This document shows positions 17,370 through 27,057 of a stretch of DNA of 64,000 bases, one piece after another (the stretch's first letter is position 1; each line of letters starts with the position of its first letter). The DNA is from Amycolatopsis umgeniensis (GTDB taxonomy: Bacteria > Actinomycetota > Actinomycetes > Mycobacteriales > Pseudonocardiaceae), in assembly GCF_014205155.1 (NCBI RefSeq), contig NZ_JACHMX010000001.1, positions 7,936,001 to 8,000,000 on the forward strand. Reading direction: 5' to 3'. The translations under genes were made by a program, and so were the position numbers. The notes below the pieces were generated by a model. It was not told where the DNA came from and did no database searches. It saw only the letters and a program-made list of their open reading frames with translations.

Positions 17370-18265
17370 CGGGGGAAGAGCTGATCCTGGGGATCGACTT
17401 CGGCGGGACGAAGGTCGCGATCGGGCTGGCGGACAGAGCCGGGAGCCTGCTGGTCACCCGGCGGCTCGACACCGACGCGCACGCGGGCGCCGAACAGGTG
17501 GTGAGCCGCGCGCTCGCCGCGGCGCGGAAACTGCTGGCCGACGAAGGCGCGGCCGACGACCTCGTCGCGATCGGCGTCGTCAGCCCCGGCATCGTGCTGG
17601 AGGACCGCATCCTGCTGGCCCCCAACGTGCCGGGCTGGGAGGAACTGCGGCTGCGGGAACTGGTCGCCGACGAATTCGACGGCGTCCCGATCTCCGTGGG
17701 CACCGACGCCAAGGCGGCGGCGCTCGCGGAATGGCGATGGGGGGCGCTGGCGGACACCGATCCGGCGGTGTTCCTTTCACTGGGGACCGGGATCGCGGCG
17801 GCGGTCCTGGTCGGCGGCCGGCTGCTGGCCGGCGCGAATGGCGCTGCGGGAGAGATCGGGTACAACCTCCTCTCACCGCAGGACACCGACGGGTTCGCCA
17901 GCGGAGCGGCGCCGCTGGAAGAAGCCGTCGGTGGGCGTGGGCTGGGCGGCCGGGCGAGTGTGCTGCTCGGCCGCCCGGTGACCGCGGGCGAGCTGTTCGG
18001 CCTCGCCAGGGAGAACGCGCAGGCCAAGGAACTGGTCGGCGCGGCGCTCGACGAACTGTCGATGCACGTCGCGAACCTCGCCATCGCGCTCGACCCGCGG
18101 CGGATCGCCGTCGGCGGGGGACTGGTGCGTTCGGCCGACGTCCTCCTGCCCGCGCTGCGTGAACGGCTGGCGCAGGCCGTCCCGTTCCCGCCCGAACTGG
18201 TGTCGGCGAAGTTCGACCAGGACGCGTCCCTGCTGGGCGCGATCGCGATCGCGCTGGACGCATAG
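17366..18265 (+). CDS. ROK family sugar kinase
   Basis: 299 residues from GTG 17366 (GTGA overlap with the permease stop). GIDFGGTKVAIG is the phosphate-1 motif, GTDAKAAALAEW contains the catalytic Asp region, LSLGTGIAAAVLVGG is phosphate-2 and GAAGEIGYN the hexose motif. The Cys-rich zinc signature found in many ROK proteins is absent. ROK kinases phosphorylate glucose, mannose, N-acetylglucosamine and relatives; coupling to an APC permease argues for a nitrogen-bearing substrate. Confidence 0.85.
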   Translation: MTGEELILGIDFGGTKVAIGLADRAGSLLVTRRLDTDAHAGAEQVVSRALAAARKLLADEGAADDLVAIGVVSPGIVLEDRILLAPNVPGWEELRLRELVADEFDGVPISVGTDAKAAALAEWRWGALADTDPAVFLSLGTGIAAAVLVGGRLLAGANGAAGEIGYNLLSPQDTDGFASGAAPLEEAVGGRGLGGRASVLLGRPVTAGELFGLARENAQAKELVGAALDELSMHVANLAIALDPRRIAVGGGLVRSADVLLPALRERLAQAVPFPPELVSAKFDQDASLLGAIAIALDA

Positions 18266-18282
18266 CGAGATCACCGACCGTA

Positions 18283-18327
18283 GCCGCCGGGCGTTCGCTA
18301 GATCCGATCTAGCGAACTCCCGGCGGC
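18283..18327 (+). terminator. Long hairpin after the ROK kinase
   Basis: GCCGCCGGG (18283-18291) pairs with CCCGGCGGC (18319-18327), and inside it GTTCGCTAGAT (18293-18303) pairs with ATCTAGCGAAC (18307-18317) around CCG. The stem is followed by TTTCT. It fits an intrinsic terminator between the permease-kinase operon and the FMN reductase gene. Confidence 0.7.
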
Positions 18328-18366
18328 TTTCTCGCGCCTGAAGAGTGAGGCGAGAGGAGGTCGGTC

Positions 18367-18939
18367 ATGAACAACAGCCCGCTGCGAGTCGCGGTGATCA
18401 TCGGCAGCACCCGCGAAGGACGGGTGGGGGACGCCGTCGCCAAATGGTTCACCGGCCGCGCGGAACACCGGGAAGACCTCGTCCTCGACGTCCTCGACCT
18501 GGTCGACTTCGAGCTGCCCGCCGGGCTGCCGGAGCAGGCGACCCCGGACATGAAGCGGTTCGGCGCGCGAATCGACGACGCGGAGGCGTTCGTCGTGGTG
18601 ACCCCCGAGTACAACCGCAGCTTCCCGGCGTCGCTGAAGCAGGCGATCGACTGCGCCTACGACGAGTGGCGCACGAAGCCGGTCGGCTTCGTTTCCTACG
18701 GCTACCGCTCACAGGGCCTCTACGCGGTGGAGCAGCTCCGCTCGGTTTTCACCGAGCTGCACACCGTGACCATGCGGGACACGGTCGCCTTCAACCTCCT
18801 CGACGGCACCTTCGCCCGCGACGGCACCCCCTTCGACACCGACGGGCAGGGACAGGCCGTGACCACCTTGCTCGACGAACTCGTCTGGTGGGGCCTCGCC
18901 CTGCGAGAAGCGCGCACCGCTCGTCCCTATGTCTGCTGA
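18367..18939 (+). CDS. NADPH-dependent FMN reductase family protein
   Basis: 190 residues with a flavodoxin-like fold. [12 protein letters not shown] binds the FMN phosphate and [17 protein letters not shown] is the family signature. It should reduce flavin or small substrates with NAD(P)H in the cytoplasm. GAGGAGG lies upstream of the ATG. It is 23 nt before the DrrA-like gene and probably heads that transcription unit. Confidence 0.88.
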   Translation: MNNSPLRVAVIIGSTREGRVGDAVAKWFTGRAEHREDLVLDVLDLVDFELPAGLPEQATPDMKRFGARIDDAEAFVVVTPEYNRSFPASLKQAIDCAYDEWRTKPVGFVSYGYRSQGLYAVEQLRSVFTELHTVTMRDTVAFNLLDGTFARDGTPFDTDGQGQAVTTLLDELVWWGLALREARTARPYVC

Positions 18940-18962
18940 AAGCTTCTGAAAGGAACAAGGAA

Positions 18963-19943
18963 ATGAGTGAACTGGCCATCGAAGCGTCGGGGCTGGTCAA
19001 GGTGTTCGGGGAGAACCGGGCGGTCGACGGGATCGACCTGAAGGTCCCCGCGGGCACCGTGTACGGCGTCCTCGGGCCGAACGGCGCCGGCAAGACCACC
19101 GCGGTGAAGATGCTCGCGACCCTGCTCCGCCCCAACGGCGGCGAGGCTCGCATCTTCGGCAAGGACGTCGTTCGCGAGGCCGACGCAGTCCGGTCCATGG
19201 TGAGCTTGACCGGGCAGTACGCCTCGGTCGACGAGGATCTGACCGGGTCCGAGAACCTGGTGCTGATCGGTAGGCTGACCGGGCATCGCAAACCCGCCGC
19301 CCGTGCACGGGCGGAAGAGCTGCTGGCGGCGTTCGGCCTGTCCGAAGCCGCGGGACGGCAGGTGAAGAACTACTCGGGCGGGATGCGACGGCGGATCGAC
19401 ATCGCCGCGAGCATCCTCAACACCCCGGACGTGCTCTTCCTCGACGAGCCCACGACCGGGCTCGATCCCCGCAGCCGCAACCAGGTCTGGGACATCGTGC
19501 GCGCGATCGTGCGGCACGGCACCACCGTCCTGCTGACCACGCAGTACCTCGACGAGGCCGATCAGCTGGCCTCCCGGATCGCGGTCATCGACCAGGGCAA
19601 GGTCATCGCCGAAGGCACCAAGGGTCAGCTGAAGGCATCGGTCGGCGCGGGCGCGGTCCACGTCCGGCTGCGCGAGGCCGATCAGCGTCCCGAGGCGGAA
19701 GCGCTACTCGTGCGCATCCTGGAGGCCCAGGTCCAGCTCGAATCGGACCCGCTCGCGCTGACCGCGCGCCTTTCGGGCGACAGCACCGAGCAGGGAGCCG
19801 CCGAACACGCCTCGCGCGCGCTGGCCGAACTCGCCCGCGCGGGCATCGTCGTCGACACCTTCTCCCTCGGCCAGCCGAGCCTCGACGAGGTCTTCCTGGC
19901 CCTCACCGACCGCACAGCCACGCCTGAGGAGAGTGCAGCTTGA
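18963..19943 (+). CDS. DrrA-like ABC transporter ATPase
   Basis: 326 residues. Walker [10 protein letters not shown], signature [13 protein letters not shown], Walker [13 protein letters not shown] and the H-loop equivalent [11 protein letters not shown] mark a daunorubicin-resistance (DrrA) subfamily ATPase. The C-terminal extension ending in [10 protein letters not shown] is typical of DrrA. It energises export of a hydrophobic drug or lipid through the adjacent permease. Ribosome site AAAGGAACAAGG precedes ATG 18963. Confidence 0.92.
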   Translation: MSELAIEASGLVKVFGENRAVDGIDLKVPAGTVYGVLGPNGAGKTTAVKMLATLLRPNGGEARIFGKDVVREADAVRSMVSLTGQYASVDEDLTGSENLVLIGRLTGHRKPAARARAEELLAAFGLSEAAGRQVKNYSGGMRRRIDIAASILNTPDVLFLDEPTTGLDPRSRNQVWDIVRAIVRHGTTVLLTTQYLDEADQLASRIAVIDQGKVIAEGTKGQLKASVGAGAVHVRLREADQRPEAEALLVRILEAQVQLESDPLALTARLSGDSTEQGAAEHASRALAELARAGIVVDTFSLGQPSLDEVFLALTDRTATPEESAA

Positions 19944-20791
19944 GCACCACGGCAGTCAAAGAAAACGAACCCGTTCTCGCGGCACCGAAGGCGGAGGATC
20001 TCGCCGCCGTCCTGATCGCGAAGAACCGCCCGCCGCGCGCCAGCGCGCTGTCCACTTCGGTCACCTTCGGGTGGCGCGCGATGCTGAAGATCAAGCACGT
20101 GCCGGAGCAGTTGTTCGACGTCACGGCGTTCCCGATCATGATGACGCTGATGTTCACCTATCTGTTCGGCGGCGCGCTGTCCGGCTCGCCGACGGAGTAC
20201 CTGCAGTTCGTGCTGCCGGGCATCATGGCGAGCAGCATCCTGATGATCACCATGTACACCGGCATCTCGGTGAACACCGACATCGAGAAGGGTGTGTTCG
20301 ACCGGTTCCGCACGCTGCCGATCTGGCGGCCGTCGGCGATGGTCGGGTACCTGCTCGGCGACATGCTGCGCTACCTCATCGCGTCGCTGGTGATCCTCGG
20401 TGTCGGGCTGATCATGGGCTTCCGTCCCGGCGGCGGGTTCGGCGGCGTGGCCGCCGCGATCCTCCTGCTGCTGGCGTTCTCGTTCGCGTTCTCGTGGATC
20501 TGGACGATGTTCGGTCTGCTGCTGCGCAGCGAGAAGTCGGTGATGGGGGTCAGCATGATGGTGCTGTTCCCGCTGACCTTCCTCAGCAACATCTACGTCA
20601 ACCCGGAGACGATGCCGAGCTGGCTGCAGGCCTTCGTCGACGTCAACCCGGTGACCCACGTGGTCGCGGCGGTCCGCTCGATGATGGACGGCAACTGGAA
20701 CGGCGGCGAGATCACCTGGGTGCTGATCGCGGGCGGGGTCATCCTCGCGGTCTTCGGCACGCTGACGATGCGGCTCTACAACCGGAAATGA
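19940..20791 (+). CDS. DrrB-like ABC-2 transporter permease
   Basis: 283 residues with six membrane helices and the ABC-2 layout: a cytoplasmic N-terminus, then [32 protein letters not shown], and the conserved [15 protein letters not shown] cytoplasmic loop. Start TTG 19940 overlaps the DrrA stop (TTGA) with GAGGAGAG upstream. Together the two genes form a complete efflux pump; the substrate is unknown. Confidence 0.9.
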   Translation: MSTTAVKENEPVLAAPKAEDLAAVLIAKNRPPRASALSTSVTFGWRAMLKIKHVPEQLFDVTAFPIMMTLMFTYLFGGALSGSPTEYLQFVLPGIMASSILMITMYTGISVNTDIEKGVFDRFRTLPIWRPSAMVGYLLGDMLRYLIASLVILGVGLIMGFRPGGGFGGVAAAILLLLAFSFAFSWIWTMFGLLLRSEKSVMGVSMMVLFPLTFLSNIYVNPETMPSWLQAFVDVNPVTHVVAAVRSMMDGNWNGGEITWVLIAGGVILAVFGTLTMRLYNRK

Positions 20792-20800
20792 GCTGGGGGT

Positions 20801-20843
20801 GACAAGGTCCCCTGGCGGCTCACAGCCGCCAGGGGACCTTGTC
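20801..20843. terminator. 20-bp hairpin at the DrrB/regulator convergent junction
   Basis: Arms 20801-20820 and 20824-20843 are exact reverse complements. It overlaps the last codons and stop of the minus-strand regulator gene, so part of that protein's C-terminus (DKVPWRL) is encoded by the terminator. Confidence 0.65.
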
Positions 20844-23800
20844 TTCGGGCGCGTAACGGCACGAAGACCCGGTGGTGACCGACGAGCGCAGGTGCGCGGC
20901 CAGCGCCGGATGCTGTTCGTCGAGTTTGCGCAGGGTGTCCCGGATCCGGGCGGTCACCGTCTTACGGGCGCGTTCGGCCTCGTCTCCGAGCCGCCGGGAG
21001 CGGCCGCCGAGCCCGGCCGCGGACCGCAGTTCCGCCAGCAGCGCGTCCCGCTCCCGGTCCAAGGCCGCGGCGCGGGCGTCCTGGCCCAGCCCGGTCGCGG
21101 TGTCGATCAGGTCGTCGAGTTCGTCCAACCGTGCGCGATACCGCGCCTTCGCCTCGTCGTCGAGGACGGCGTCTCCGCCGAGGCTCTTGGCCGCGACGAC
21201 CACCTCGCCTCCCGCCGGGTCGAGCAGCCGGACGGCCGCCACGTCCGAACCCGGCCTGCCGAGCAGGAAATGCAGGTCCCGCAAGCCTTTCGAATCCGGG
21301 AGGTGCGAGGTGACGCCGTCGAAACGCAGGGTCCACACGGCTTCGTCCCGGCGGAATTCGGCTTTCGGCGCCGCCGGTGCCCGCACGTGATCCCGCGTTT
21401 CGGCGACCCTGGCGACGACCTGCCACATGCCGATCGCGGCGGCCTCTCTGTCCACTTCGGACAGAAGATGTGCCGCGGCGGCCGCGTCCCCTTCGAGAGC
21501 GCGGCCGAGCAAGGCCTTCGCGAGCCAGGACTTGGCCTCGGTCGCCCAGACCGTGGCCCGCAACCGGTCCGCGGAGAGCGCGGCGCCGCGCAACCGGCCC
21601 ACCGCGTCGTTCCAGCGTTCCTGTGCCAGGTCCAGCCTGCCTAGCCAGAGGTCGACCGGGCCGGAGACCTCGCAGCCGTACAGGGAAACCAGCCATTCGC
21701 CGCTATACGGCACGAGAAGCGCTCGGGCGGCTTCGCAGCGTTCAGGGTCGCGTGAGACCGCCGCCGTTTGCGCCTGGCAGCGCAACCACAGCGCTTCCAG
21801 GTCGCGGGGGTACGGTTTCGTGTCGGCGGCGAGATCGGTGAGCCGCACGGCTTCCGCGGCGTCACCCCGGTGGGCGGCGGTGATCGCTTCCAGCAGCCGA
21901 CCGTAGGCGTACCCGTCGTCGTGGATCTCGCGGTGTAATCCGGCGAGATCGTCGAAGCGGCCCTCGAGACACCATCGCGTCCACCGCTGCAACTTGTTCA
22001 GATCGCCGCAATGGGAATGCTCGTCTCCCTCGGGACTGGAGATCACCTGCTGGATCAGCGCCTCGGCTTCGGCGAACCGGCCTTGGAGTGTGGCGATGAT
22101 GCTCTGGTCGATCCGGGAGGCCAACTGCGAACTCGGCGCCCGGCCGGTGCTCGCCAAGGCGACGAACTCCTGGTACTGCTCGAAATATCGAGGGTCGCCG
22201 CGTTCGAGCAGCGCCACCCATCTGAACGACGCCGCGTAGTGCTCCAGTTCCGGGTTCGACGTCCGGCGGCCGACCGCGACCAGTTCGTCGGTGAGCCGTT
22301 CCCGTTCCGCGGCGCTGCCCGGCCCCCAGATCGCGTCGTGGCGGGCCCACAAACCGAACAACAGCGCGGAATCGTCCTGATCGTCGCGAGCGGTCATCAT
22401 GATGCGCGCGGTCAGCTCCTGCGTCATCTCCACGACGGTGATGTCCCGGCCGGGCTCGCGACCGCAGAGCCGTCCGTGCGCCTCGGTGAGCACCCTGATC
22501 GTCTCGTCGACCCGCAGGCTCTTGTGATCGGCACGGATCAGGGTCAGCGCCAGCCTGGCGAGGAGATCGTCGTCGTCGAGTTCGTGGATGAGCTCGGAGA
22601 CCTCGTCGAGGACTCGCCTGCCCTCGTCGGTCTCGTTGTGACGGGCCAGATGCGCGCCCAGTTCGAGCGCGATGACCGCCTGCCGTTTTCGATCCTCGGC
22701 GAGCTCCATCGCCCGCCGGTAGTGCGTGGTCGCCTCCTCGGCCGCCATCCGGCCGGTGGCGTCGATCGCCGCGGCCAGCAACAGTTCGACGGCCAGATTC
22801 GGATCGAGCTCCCGGTCGGCGAGCAGCGCGTGCCGGGCCAGGTCCGCGGGGAAGATCCGGTCCGGTGAACTCGGCATCTCTCGGACGGCCGCGACGACCG
22901 CGGCGTGCTTCTTCCGGCGATCCGCCTCGGACAGGCTCGCGTACAGCGTCTCGCGGACCAGATCGTGGGCGAAGGCGAACCGGCCCTGGCCGTGCACCAC
23001 GACCAGTCGCGCCGCGACGGCCTGGTCGAGCAGCCTGTCCACCTGCGGCACGGGCGCCGGTGCGACATCCGCGAGCAGTCTGCGGTGGAACTCCCTGCCG
23101 AGTACCGACGCGGTGGTCAGCAGATCGAGCACCGGTTGGGGAAGCAGGGAAAGCCGTCTCTGCAGGGCGTCGGCGACGCCGGGCGCGATCGTCTCGGCGG
23201 AGCCGCCGCTGTGCCACAGCCGCGCCGTCTGCTCGACGAAGAACGGGTTGCCGCCGGTGCGGCGATGGACCTCGGCGACCAGCGCGCCGTCCGGTTCCGC
23301 GCCCGCCGTCCTGGCCATGAGCGCGCCGACCTCGTCCGGTTCGAGACCGGTGAGCGTCACCGAAGTGGCCTTCGTGAGCAAGGGCAGCATGAGCGAGCGA
23401 AGCGGGTGATCGATGGTCTCGACCTCGACGTCACGGTACGTGCCGATCAGCAGCAGCCGTTCGAACCAGGTGTGCTGCGCCGCGAACTCGAGCAGTCGCA
23501 GCGACGACGCGTCGGCCCAGTGCAGATCTTCGAGCACCACCACGACCGGCTGTTCCTGGGACGCGGCCACCAGCACGCTCGTCACGGCGTCGTAGAGGCG
23601 GAATCCGTCGGCGGCGCCGTCGCCGCGGGCCTCGCCGAGCAGGACGTCCAGCTCGCTGTCCGCCATCGCGGCCCACCGGCCGGGCCCGACCGAACGCCGC
23701 AGCCCGCGGACCACCTGCGTCCACGGCCAGTAGCCCGGCGCGCTGGCCGAGTCCCAGCAGGAGCCGTTGAGCACCAGTGCGCCGAAGCGTTTCGCCTCTT

Positions 23801-23945
23801 CGGCGGCGCCGGTGACGAGCGTGGTCTTGCCGATCCCGGCCTCGCCGGTGACCAGCACCAGGCCGCCGTGGCTTTCGGCGGCACGGGCGACTTCCGCGCG
23901 GAGCACACCCGCGGGATGGTCGCGTCCGATGAGCGAGGCTGACAT
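20820..23945 (-). CDS. Large AAA ATPase/TPR regulator without HTH
   Basis: 1041 residues. An N-terminal NTPase has Walker A TGEAGIGKTTL (about residues 33-43) and Walker B VVVVLEDLHWAD. A long helical, TPR-like region follows. The last 170 residues contain a beta segment (EAVWTLRFDGVTSHLPDSKG) and a coiled region ending HPALAAHLRSSVTTGSSCRY, a module shared by many actinomycete ATPase regulators but not the LuxR HTH. It is probably a STAND-type signal ATPase; its target is unknown. Confidence 0.8.
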   Translation of the reverse strand: MSASLIGRDHPAGVLRAEVARAAESHGGLVLVTGEAGIGKTTLVTGAAEEAKRFGALVLNGSCWDSASAPGYWPWTQVVRGLRRSVGPGRWAAMADSELDVLLGEARGDGAADGFRLYDAVTSVLVAASQEQPVVVVLEDLHWADASSLRLLEFAAQHTWFERLLLIGTYRDVEVETIDHPLRSLMLPLLTKATSVTLTGLEPDEVGALMARTAGAEPDGALVAEVHRRTGGNPFFVEQTARLWHSGGSAETIAPGVADALQRRLSLLPQPVLDLLTTASVLGREFHRRLLADVAPAPVPQVDRLLDQAVAARLVVVHGQGRFAFAHDLVRETLYASLSEADRRKKHAAVVAAVREMPSSPDRIFPADLARHALLADRELDPNLAVELLLAAAIDATGRMAAEEATTHYRRAMELAEDRKRQAVIALELGAHLARHNETDEGRRVLDEVSELIHELDDDDLLARLALTLIRADHKSLRVDETIRVLTEAHGRLCGREPGRDITVVEMTQELTARIMMTARDDQDDSALLFGLWARHDAIWGPGSAAERERLTDELVAVGRRTSNPELEHYAASFRWVALLERGDPRYFEQYQEFVALASTGRAPSSQLASRIDQSIIATLQGRFAEAEALIQQVISSPEGDEHSHCGDLNKLQRWTRWCLEGRFDDLAGLHREIHDDGYAYGRLLEAITAAHRGDAAEAVRLTDLAADTKPYPRDLEALWLRCQAQTAAVSRDPERCEAARALLVPYSGEWLVSLYGCEVSGPVDLWLGRLDLAQERWNDAVGRLRGAALSADRLRATVWATEAKSWLAKALLGRALEGDAAAAAHLLSEVDREAAAIGMWQVVARVAETRDHVRAPAAPKAEFRRDEAVWTLRFDGVTSHLPDSKGLRDLHFLLGRPGSDVAAVRLLDPAGGEVVVAAKSLGGDAVLDDEAKARYRARLDELDDLIDTATGLGQDARAAALDRERDALLAELRSAAGLGGRSRRLGDEAERARKTVTARIRDTLRKLDEQHPALAAHLRSSVTTGSSCRYAPEDKVPWRL

Positions 23946-24017
23946 GTCCGAATCCTCCCAGTAGGGTCCGACAATCTCACGACGTCGGCCGGCTGTCAGG
24001 CGTTACCTCTTGTTCGT

Positions 24018-24037
24018 GGTGACCGACGGTGACCGAC
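24018..24037 (+). repeat. Tandem 10-bp repeat
   Basis: GGTGACCGAC occurs twice head to tail in the 256-bp gap between the ATPase regulator and the P450 gene. It could be a regulator binding site for the P450 promoter. Confidence 0.35.
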
Positions 24038-24201
24038 GTCTCCCACCCGCTGGGAACCGTGCCCGGCCCGAATCCGACCTTCTGGACGTGACGAATCGAG
24101 TGGGACGGCGGGTGAACGCTCGTCGAAGTTCGTGCCCGGGTGGCCGAACGCGGCCTGTTGTGCCAGGTCAGGTGCTACACGGCTGGAGTAGTGTGCGGAG
24201 T

Positions 24202-25476
24202 ATGGGGAGCATTCGCTCGCGCGTCCTGGCATGGATCGGCCGTCGCTACCTCGCGCGCCAGCAGAAAAACGGCTTTGACCTGTCCAAGATGTCCATCATC
24301 CCGGACAACCTCCTGACGCCGCTGAAGCGCGACGGTCTCGACCCGGTGGCCGAGCTGGGCCGGATCCGCGCGGAAGAGCCGATCAGCAAGCTGGACCTGC
24401 CGTTCGGGATGAGCGGCTGGCTGGTCACCGGTTACGACGAGGCCAAGGCCGTCCTCGGCAAGGTGACCGAGTTCAGCAGCGACTTCACGAACCTGGTCGG
24501 GAACGCGGGGGTGACCGAGGACCAGAACCCCGGCGGGCTCGGGTTCGCCGATCCGCCGGTGCACACCAGGCTGCGGCGTCTGCTCACGCCAGAGTTCACC
24601 ATGCGGCGGCTCTCGCGGCTGACGCCGCGGATCGACGAGATCGTCGCCGACCAGCTCGACGCGATGGAGAAGGCGGACGGCCCCGTCGACCTGTGGGAGG
24701 CCTTCGCGCTGCCGACCCCGTCGCTGACGATCTGCGAACTGCTGGGCGTCCCGTACGAGGACCGCGACGAGTTCCAGCGGCTGAGCACCGCGCGGTTCGA
24801 CCTCTTCGGCGGCGCGGGCGCGTCACTCGGCGCGATGACCGAGTCACTGTCCTACCTGGACGAGATCGTCAAGAAGCAGCGCGAGAACCCGGGCGACGGC
24901 CTGCTCGGCATGCTCATCAAGGAGCACGGCGACGAGATCGACGACCGCGAACTGGCGGGCCTCGCCGATGGTGTGCTCACCGGCGGCCTGGAGACCACGG
25001 CGAGCATGCTCGCGCTCGGCGCGCTCGTGTTGCTGAAGGACCGTTCGCTGTTCGAGACCGTCCGCGGTGACGACGAGGCCGTCCACAAGTTCGTCGAGGA
25101 ACTGCTGCGGTACCTGACGGTCGTGCAGATGGCCTTCCCGCGCTTCGCCAAGGAGGACATGGAGGTCGCCGGCGTCCGGATCGCCAAGGGCGACATCGTG
25201 CTGTGCTCGCTCAGCGTCGCGAACCGTGACGGCGTCCTCGGTGACGACATGGAGAAGTTCGACGCGACCCGCGAGCCGACGTCCCATCTCGCCTTCGGCT
25301 GGGGCATCCACCGGTGCATCGGCGCGGAACTGGCCAGGATGGAACTGCGCACCGCCTATCCCGCGCTGGTCCGCCGGTTCCCGGAGATGCGGCTCGCGAT
25401 CGAACCGGACGAGGTGGGCTTCCGGAAGGTCTCGATCGTCTACGGCGTCGACGCGCTGCCCGTGCTGCTGGAGTGA
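24202..25476 (+). CDS. Cytochrome P450
   Basis: 424 residues from ATG 24202; the open frame upstream lacks P450 character. The heme loop FGWGIHRCIG places the ligand at Cys372. EELLR is the ExxR helix and TGGLETT the I-helix oxygen-activation motif, with Glu instead of the usual Asp. FADPPVHTRLRR is the C-helix motif. A soluble bacterial monooxygenase needing external ferredoxin; none is adjacent. The substrate is unknown. Confidence 0.93.
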   Translation: MGSIRSRVLAWIGRRYLARQQKNGFDLSKMSIIPDNLLTPLKRDGLDPVAELGRIRAEEPISKLDLPFGMSGWLVTGYDEAKAVLGKVTEFSSDFTNLVGNAGVTEDQNPGGLGFADPPVHTRLRRLLTPEFTMRRLSRLTPRIDEIVADQLDAMEKADGPVDLWEAFALPTPSLTICELLGVPYEDRDEFQRLSTARFDLFGGAGASLGAMTESLSYLDEIVKKQRENPGDGLLGMLIKEHGDEIDDRELAGLADGVLTGGLETTASMLALGALVLLKDRSLFETVRGDDEAVHKFVEELLRYLTVVQMAFPRFAKEDMEVAGVRIAKGDIVLCSLSVANRDGVLGDDMEKFDATREPTSHLAFGWGIHRCIGAELARMELRTAYPALVRRFPEMRLAIEPDEVGFRKVSIVYGVDALPVLLE

Positions 25477-25479
25477 CTC

Positions 25480-26106
25480 TCAGGCGACCCCTCTCGGCCG
25501 GAACTGGATGCTGATCCTCGGCCCGACCGGTCTGGCGGTCTTGGGGACGGCGTGTTCCCAGGTCCGCTGGCAGCTGCCGCCCATGACGATCAGATCGCCG
25601 TGGCCGAGGGCATGCCGGACCGTCTCGCCTCCGCCACGCGGGCGCAGCGCCAGCTGCCGGGCGGCGCCGACCGAGACGATCGCGACCATGGTGTCCTCGG
25701 TGCGGGAGCGGCCGGTGTCGTCACCGTGCCAGGCGACGCTGTCGCGCCCGTCCCGGTAGAAGCACAGACCGGAGGTCACGAACGGTTCGCCGAGTTCGTC
25801 CGCGTAGTGCGCCGAGAGCGTTTCCCTCGCTTCGGTGAGGATCGGGTGGGGCAGCGGCATCTTCTCGCGGTAGTAGCTCAGCAGCCGGGGAACGGCGACG
25901 ACGCGGTCGTACATCTGCCGTCGTTCGGCGTGCCACGGCACGTCCTCGGCGAGCCGGGTGAACAGTTCGTCCGCGCCGGCGAGCCAGCCCGGCAGCACGT
26001 CGATCCAGGCGCCACGGGTCAGTTCGGTGCGCCGGAGCCCGTCGAGCGAGCCGAGCCCGAGGGTGGCGCACTCGTCGAACAGCGAGGCTTGGAGCGCGGG
26101 TGTCAT
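25480..26106 (-). CDS. AlkB-like 2-oxoglutarate/Fe(II) dioxygenase
   Basis: 208 residues. WHGDD supplies the His-x-Asp iron ligands, WEHAVPK the second His and RISIQFR the 2-oxoglutarate-binding Arg pair. AlkB proteins oxidatively demethylate alkylated DNA bases or RNA. Start at ATG 26106 (MTPALQ). It converges on the P450 gene with only 3 nt between the stops and no hairpin. Confidence 0.88.
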   Translation of the reverse strand: MTPALQASLFDECATLGLGSLDGLRRTELTRGAWIDVLPGWLAGADELFTRLAEDVPWHAERRQMYDRVVAVPRLLSYYREKMPLPHPILTEARETLSAHYADELGEPFVTSGLCFYRDGRDSVAWHGDDTGRSRTEDTMVAIVSVGAARQLALRPRGGGETVRHALGHGDLIVMGGSCQRTWEHAVPKTARPVGPRISIQFRPRGVA

Positions 26107-26213
26107 GGCAACCGAACTTACCCCGATCCCGATCATTTGTCGAACGCCTGTTCGATGCCTGGGGGGTCGAATGCGCTAAGCTCCGGCCTCCGATCACGAA
26201 ACGGGGGAGTCCC

Positions 26214-27029
26214 ATGCTCGAGCGGGTCGCGGAAGGCGTGCTGGTCCACCAGAGCGAGCTGCTCCGGAACAACACCGTTGTCGTACAAGGCAATGGCGGC
26301 GTGTTACTCGTCGACGCCGGCATAACCGGCGAGGAAATGGTCTGCCTGGCCAAGGATCTTCGCGAGTCGGGCCAGTCCGTCGTGGCGGGCTTCTCGACAC
26401 ATCCTGATTGGGATCACGTGCTCTGGCATGCCGAACTCGGCGATGTGCCTCGTTACGGTACGGCACAATGCGCCGCTCGAATGAACGATCTGCGATCGGA
26501 CGCGGACTGGAAGGCTCGCGCCGCCGGAGGCTTGCCGCCGGAAATCGCCGGGGAAACACCGCTGGACCTGTTCGGCCTCATCACGGGCCTGCCCGCCGGG
26601 ACCGCGCGGATTCCTTGGGACGGTCCCGAAGTCCGGATCGTCGAGCATCCGGCGCATTCCCCGGGCCATGCGGCGCTGGTGGTCGAAGAACGCAGGGTTC
26701 TCATCGCAGGCGACATGCTGTCCGATGTCTTCATCCCGATGCTCGACGACTTCAAGGGCACCAACGACCCGATCGAGGAGTACCTCGTCGGGCTGCGGCT
26801 GCTCGAGGGTGTGCTGGACGACGTCGACGTCGTCGTCCCCGGTCATGGATCCGTCGGCAGGGGTGATCAGGTACGCGCGCGGATCGAACAGGATCGGGCG
26901 TACGTGCACGCCTTGCGTGACGCCCGCACGCCCGATGACCCGCGAATCGGCTCATCGGCCGAGCCCGGCTGGGAATGGGTGAACGACATCCACGAAGGGC
27001 AAGCCCGGAGCGTCGCCGAGGCAAAATGA
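26214..27029 (+). CDS. Metallo-beta-lactamase fold hydrolase
   Basis: 271 residues. STHPDWDHVLW is the HxDxDH-like metal motif (one position shifted: His-Pro-Asp-Trp-Asp-His), AHSPGHAAL and IAGDML supply further ligands and VPGHGS the last His. It is a cytoplasmic metal-dependent hydrolase of unknown substrate. CGGGGGAG precedes ATG 26214. It may be co-transcribed with the hydrolase 28 nt downstream. Confidence 0.85.
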   Translation: MLERVAEGVLVHQSELLRNNTVVVQGNGGVLLVDAGITGEEMVCLAKDLRESGQSVVAGFSTHPDWDHVLWHAELGDVPRYGTAQCAARMNDLRSDADWKARAAGGLPPEIAGETPLDLFGLITGLPAGTARIPWDGPEVRIVEHPAHSPGHAALVVEERRVLIAGDMLSDVFIPMLDDFKGTNDPIEEYLVGLRLLEGVLDDVDVVVPGHGSVGRGDQVRARIEQDRAYVHALRDARTPDDPRIGSSAEPGWEWVNDIHEGQARSVAEAK

Positions 27030-27057
27030 CCTGCGCCCGCCGAGGAGGCCGGGCACC

